The notes beneath the pieces were generated by a model. The model worked only from the letters and a program-made list of their open reading frames with translations, searched no databases and had not been told where the DNA came from. A stretch of 64,000 bases of DNA, taken from the NCBI RefSeq assembly GCF_018687715.1, contig NC_056752.1, positions 53,662,653-53,726,652 on the forward strand, in the 5' to 3' direction. Below, in pieces: positions 60,090 through 64,000 of the stretch. Made by a program: the position numbers and the translations under genes. Origin of the DNA: Carya illinoinensis (lineage: Eukaryota > Streptophyta > Magnoliopsida > Fagales > Juglandaceae). Each line of letters opens with the position of its first letter. The first letter of the stretch is position 1.

Positions 60090-60361
60090 CACGCGCCCCT
60101 AGAAGGTCAGCGCGTGCATTTGCTGTCATCCACGCGCACCGGAGGACGAAGACGACTGAGCCACACGCGCCCTCAAGCGCTCCAGAGGTTGAAGACGCGT
60201 GACGGAAACGCGCCTCACGCGCCCCCACGCGCCCTACAGAGGTTCGGCGTGTGTAGTACACGCGCCTCACTCTCCCCCACGCGCACACACTGCTGTAGCG
60301 CATGTAATCCATGCGCCTACTCGCCGCCACGCGCACTGTGAAGCGCGTGCATCCCACGCGC
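60090..60361 (+). repeat. CpG-rich repeated hairpin array in the Copia leader
   Basis: Thirteen CGCG cores in about 270 bases, arranged as five imperfect direct repeats. Each contains CACGCGC followed by an inverted pair. The last three have the same geometry: GGCGTGTG-TAGTA-CACGCGCC (60246-60265), GCGCATG-TAATC-CATGCGC (60298-60316), GCGCGTG-CATCC-CACGCGC (60343-60361), each with a 5-nt loop. The first unit (60110-60137) has the same stem with a 14-nt loop and the second (60195-60214) a shorter stem. Confidence 0.8.
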
Positions 60362-60528
60362 CAGACAGATCACAACCGTCCGTTTTTCAGATCTATTTTC
60401 GGCTTGATCTAAGCCATTCGAAATCTGATTTCAGCAATCAAATAGTGTTTTTCTACTATTTAGATCATTCCGGACTCATCCGTACGGTTAGAATTTTGAA
60501 ATTTTGAGTCTAAATTTTTAAAATTCAA

Positions 60529-61386
60529 ATGGAAGGATCTGGAAGAGACAGGAGCTCTGAACATGCCAGTAGCTCGGGACGTCGATCCACTGTGTCAAAT
60601 GTCAAGTTTGAAGTTAAGAAATTCGATAGAACAAGCAACTTCGGCATGTGGTAGTGTGAAGTCATGGATGTGTTGATCCAACAAGAGTTGGATATTGCGT
60701 TGGGAGGAAAGCAAGATGATATGACTGATCAGGGTTGGAAGAAGCTTAATACTCAAGCTTGTAGTACAATCCGATTATGCCTTACCAAAGAACAAAAGTA
60801 TTTTGTCATGAGAGAGACAGATGCTAGGGTACTTTGACAGAAATTGGAGGATAAGTTCATGAAGAAGAGCATTGAGAGCCGTTTGCACTTGAAGAAGAAG
60901 CTCTTCAGATTTCAATTTCGTGAAGGTATTTCAATGTCTGAACATCTGAATAATTATAACCAAATTCTTGCTGATTTGTTAAACTTGGATGTTAAAATCG
61001 AAGATGAAGATAAGGCTTTACTACTGTTGAATTCCTTGCCTGATACATATGAGCATTTAATTACTACTCTATTGTATGGGAAGGAAAAGATTAGTTTTGA
61101 AGATGTATCTAGCTCTTTAATTAGCAATGAGTACCGGAGAAAAGATAAACAGGTACACCAAGATACATCAAGTGAAGCGCTAATAGCAAGAGGGAGACCA
61201 TAGTCAAGGTATCCCGGAAGGAGGAAAGGTTTTCATTCGAAAACCCGAGCCACATCACGTGGTTCATCAGTCGGCAGAAAACTCGCCAGGGACGAGTGTT
61301 TCTTTTATCACAACAAAGGACACTGGAGGAAGGATTGTCCCAACCGGAAGGGACAACAGCAGAATCAACCCAACACAACCAATGTC
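60529..61386 (+). pseudogene. Copia gag region, interrupted by stops
   Basis: Starts at ATG 60529 (MEGSGRDRSSEHASSSGRRS). The gag fold sequence is recognisable (VMDVLIQQELDIALGG, LHLKKKLFRFQFREG, LLLLNSLPDTYEHLITTLLY). Stops break the frame at 60652-60654 (TAG), 60835-60837 (TGA) and 61201-61203 (TAG). The zinc knuckle ECFFYHNKGHWRKDCPN has Tyr where the second Cys of CX2CX4HX4C should be, so metal binding is lost. Confidence 0.88.
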
Positions 61387-62652
61387 GTGGACAGAGATGA
61401 CGAGTCAGATTTTGCCTTGGCAAGTTCATCATCCATTTGTCGTTTCGATGAATGGATTATGGATTCCGGATGTACCTATCATATGTGTCCCAATCGGGAC
61501 TGGTTTACTGACTTCACAAAAATTGATAGTAGAGCAGTACTTATAGGCAATGATAGTGCCTGTAAGACTCAGGGAATAGGTAGCATTCGGTTAAAGCTGC
61601 ATGATGGCAGCGTCAAGACTCTGACAGAAGTTTGGTATGTTCCGGACTTGCGGAAGAATCTCATCTCACTGGGATCTCTAGATTCAAAGGGATTCAGAAT
61701 CGCCATTGAAGACGGAACTCTCAAAGTACTAATGGGAGTTCAGGTGGCAATGAAGGGCTTGAGGCGAGGAAACTTGTACTTCTTGCAAGGAAGTACTGTT
61801 GATGGAAGAGCTTCCACAAGCTGTGAGAAACTAGATGAGACTGATGCCGACACCACCAGTCTTTGGCATATGCGTATGGGACACGCAAGAGAAAAAGCTT
61901 TGCAAACACTGGTGAAGCAAAGCTTACTTAAAGGTGCCAAGATAGGTAAACTGTCTTTCTGTGAGCACTGTGTATTGGAGAAGCAGAGGCGGATCAAGTT
62001 TGGAACTGCAGTACACAATACACAGGGAATTCTTGACTATGTGCATTCCGATGTTTGGGGACCTACCCAAAATGCATCTTTGGGAGGTAAACATTGGTTT
62101 GTAACTTTTGTTGATGATTATTCTCGTCGTGTGTGGGTGTATACGATGAAGAATAAAGATGAAGTGCTGAAAATCTTCCTTGATTGGAAGAAAATGGTTG
62201 AAACTCAGACCGGCAGGAAGATCAAGCGGCTTAGATCTGATAATGGAGGTGAGTACACTTCAGACCCCTTCATGGAAGTATGCCGGAGAGAGGGAATTGT
62301 CAGACATTTCACGGTACGAGATACACCGCAGCAAAACGGTGTGGCAGAACGAATGAATTATACTTTATTAGAGAAAGTGCGATGTATGTTGCTGAATGCT
62401 AGATTCAGTAAACAATTTTGGGCTGAAGCTGTGACATATGCCTGTCATCTCATCAATCGACTACCAGTAGCTGCCAATAATGGGAAGACACCCATTGAAA
62501 TGTGGAGAGGTAAACATGCTACTGATTATGACTTTTTACACATTTTCGGATGTCCTGCTTACTATCATGCTAAAGAAAGTAAGCTTGATCCTAGAGCCAA
62601 GAAAGCAAAATTCTTGAGCTTTAGTATCGGTGTAAAAGGGTATAGACTCTAG
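61387..62652 (+). pseudogene. Copia protease and integrase region
   Basis: Same frame as gag, open for 421 codons. Protease active site WIMDSGCTYHMC is near the start. Integrase has the HHCC zinc domain (LWHMRMGH ... FCEHC) and the DDE core: D of YVHSDVWGP, D of RSDNGGEYTS and E of PQQNGVAERMN. The frame ends in TAG at 62650-62652 within a conserved stretch before the integrase C-terminus, where the family has Trp. Confidence 0.9.
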
Positions 62653-64000
62653 TGTGTAGAGTCCAAAAAGGTAATCATCAGTAGAGATGTTACATTCAAC
62701 GAATCTGAGATGCTTAAGTCACATAAGCATAAAGATTCCAGTGAAGGCAGTAGTGATGGCGAAACATCAAATGATTCGCAGAGTGTGGAATTTATTACTT
62801 CAAAGAAGTTGGGAAAGCATGGACAAGATGAGGTTGATAATCCAGTCACAGTACCTCCAAGTCAACCTGAGTCAATAGCAACCAACAGACCGAGACGAGA
62901 GAAATGTGTACCGATACGTTATGCAGACTATGTGACATATGCATTACCAGCTGAAGGGGGTGAGATCCCAACCACTTACAGAGAAGCCGTACAGTCCAGT
63001 GAACAAGTTGAATGGACAAAGGCGATGAATGAAGAGATGCAGTCTCTTCACCAGAACCAGACTTGGGAACTTGTGCCGCTTCTAAAAGGAAAGAAGACAA
63101 TTGGTTGTAAGTGGATCTTCAATCAGAAAAGATAATCAAGCTGCTAAAAATTGAATGCGATACAAAGCTAGGTTGGTAGCCAAGGGCTACGCTCAGACAG
63201 AGGGAATTGACTACAGTGAAGTATTCTCTCCTGTTGTGAAGCATTCATCTATTCGGATATTGTTAGCTTTGGTTGCACAATATGATCTTGAGTTAGCACA
63301 GCTTGATGTAAAGACAGCTTTCTTACATGGTGATCTGGAAGAGGAGATTTATCTGTCTCAACCAGAAGGATTCAAAGAAGCTGGCAAAGAAAATTGGGTA
63401 TGCAGTCTGAAGAAGTCTCTCTATGGCTTGAAGCAGTCACCTCGGCAATGGTACAAACGTTTCGACCGCTTTATGTTGAATCTGAAATACACTCGTTGCC
63501 AATACGATCATTGTGTATATTTCAGAAAACTTGCAAATGGATCTTTCATTTATTTGCTTTTATATGTAGATGATATGTTAATTGCATGTAAAAGCAAGGG
63601 GGAGATAGATCGCTTAAAAACTCAGTTAAGTAATGAGTTTGAAATGAAAGATCTAGGAGAAGCACGAAGAATACTGGGGATGGAGATCAGCAGAGATAGG
63701 GTGAAAGGTACAGTTCACCTTACTCAGAAACAGTATTTGAAGAGAATATTGCAACGATTCAATATCGACTCAAAGACGAAGCCGGTGAGTACTCCTATGG
63801 CCCTATATTTCAAACTCAATGCATTGCAGTCTCCTAAAACCGATGAAGATCGGGACTACATGAGGAATGTCTCATATGCAAGTGTTGTTAGAAGCTTAAT
63901 GTATGCCATGGTGTGTACACGACCTGATATCTCCCAGGCCGTTAGCTTAGTGAGTCGCTATATGCATAATCCTGGAAAGGATCATTGGCATGCGGCTAAG
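62653..64000 (+). pseudogene. Copia integrase tail and reverse transcriptase (runs off window)
   Basis: Downstream of the TAG the same frame stays open to TAA at 63133-63135 (QTWELVPLLKGKKTIGCKWI). Near 63120-63155 the frame shifts; from about 63155 the RT reads in the next frame to the window edge without stops: RLVAKGYAQTEGIDYSEVFS, LAQLDVKTAFLHGDLEEEIY, SLYGLKQSPRQWY and the catalytic YVDD at 63563-63574. Confidence 0.9.

Larger units (their letters stand above)
59608..64000 (+). mobile_element. Tnt1-like Ty1/Copia LTR retrotransposon (3' end beyond window)
   Basis: Order: 5' LTR (59608-59949), primer-binding site, a long GC-rich leader, gag with zinc knuckle, protease, integrase, reverse transcriptase; the protease-integrase-RT order defines Copia. 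It lies inside a KEULE intron and is transcribed in the opposite direction. The internal region carries several in-frame stops and a frameshift, so it cannot make its own protein. RNase H and the 3' LTR are not in the window. Confidence 0.93.

Noticed and set aside
59951..60507. Several overlapping frames of 83-150 codons in the Copia leader
   Set aside because: They arise from absence of stops in the GC-rich hairpin array; His/Ala/Arg-rich products look like repeat translation.
1..64000. CRISPR arrays, operons, bacterial mobile elements
   Set aside because: No regularly spaced short direct repeats with unique spacers and no bacterial gene organisation; the DNA is plant nuclear. The hairpin array at 60.1-60.4 kb is the closest regular structure but has no spacers of constant length.

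Overview
The window is nuclear DNA of a flowering plant. It is AT-rich, its genes are broken by GT-AG introns, and it carries plant-only families (AHL, DUF4408/DUF761), a plant-type Pol II U2 snRNA gene, tRNA-derived SINEs and many ~200 bp MITEs. The proteins look eudicot. The abundant MITE carrying 'TTTATTATATTTTGTAT..G' resembles repeats I associate with Fagales trees such as walnut or pecan; that placement is a weak inference.

Layout. 3.4-9.7 kb (+): five-exon AHL1-like AT-hook gene with a triple-nested transposon in intron 2. 13.6-14.2 and 16.6-17.2 kb (+): tandem pair of intronless acidic membrane proteins (DUF4408/DUF761). 17-24 kb: gene-poor and repeat-rich. 24.1-26.6 kb (-): cornichon-type ER cargo receptor, head-to-head with 27.4-29.6 kb (+) 20S proteasome beta-6 (PBF1). 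30.4-32.0 kb (-): plastid-targeted-looking DUF1499 protein, head-to-head over 482 bp with 32.5-38.4 kb (+) KU80. 39.7-44.5 kb (-): FKBP43-type nucleoplasmin-like/FKBP prolyl isomerase with an expanded charged middle. 46.5 kb (-): complete U2 snRNA gene. 47.2 kb (+): tRNA-Lys(CUU). 48.2-53.4 kb (-): membrane-anchored WD40 protein of the TBL2 type. 55.7-59.5 kb (-): the last eight exons of a KEULE/SEC1 gene. 59.6 kb to the end (+): a Tnt1-like Copia retrotransposon lying in a KEULE intron, antisense to the gene, and running off the window.

Exon joins below were checked by reading frame; every complete gene sums to a whole number of codons with no internal stop. Most genes are housekeeping (secretion, protein turnover, DNA repair, chromatin, splicing RNA) and are not an operon; two divergent pairs share short promoter regions with TGGGC/GGCCCA (site II) elements. 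The 5' half of KEULE is not visible.

Most interesting items: a series of CpG-rich hairpins in the Copia leader, with 5-nt loops and an apparent compensatory base change; the KEULE intron insertion; the SINE/hAT/MITE nest with all duplications readable; a MITE whose empty site is preserved 1 kb away; and an exon-repeat expansion in FKBP43. I found no CRISPR-like or otherwise wholly new genetic system.
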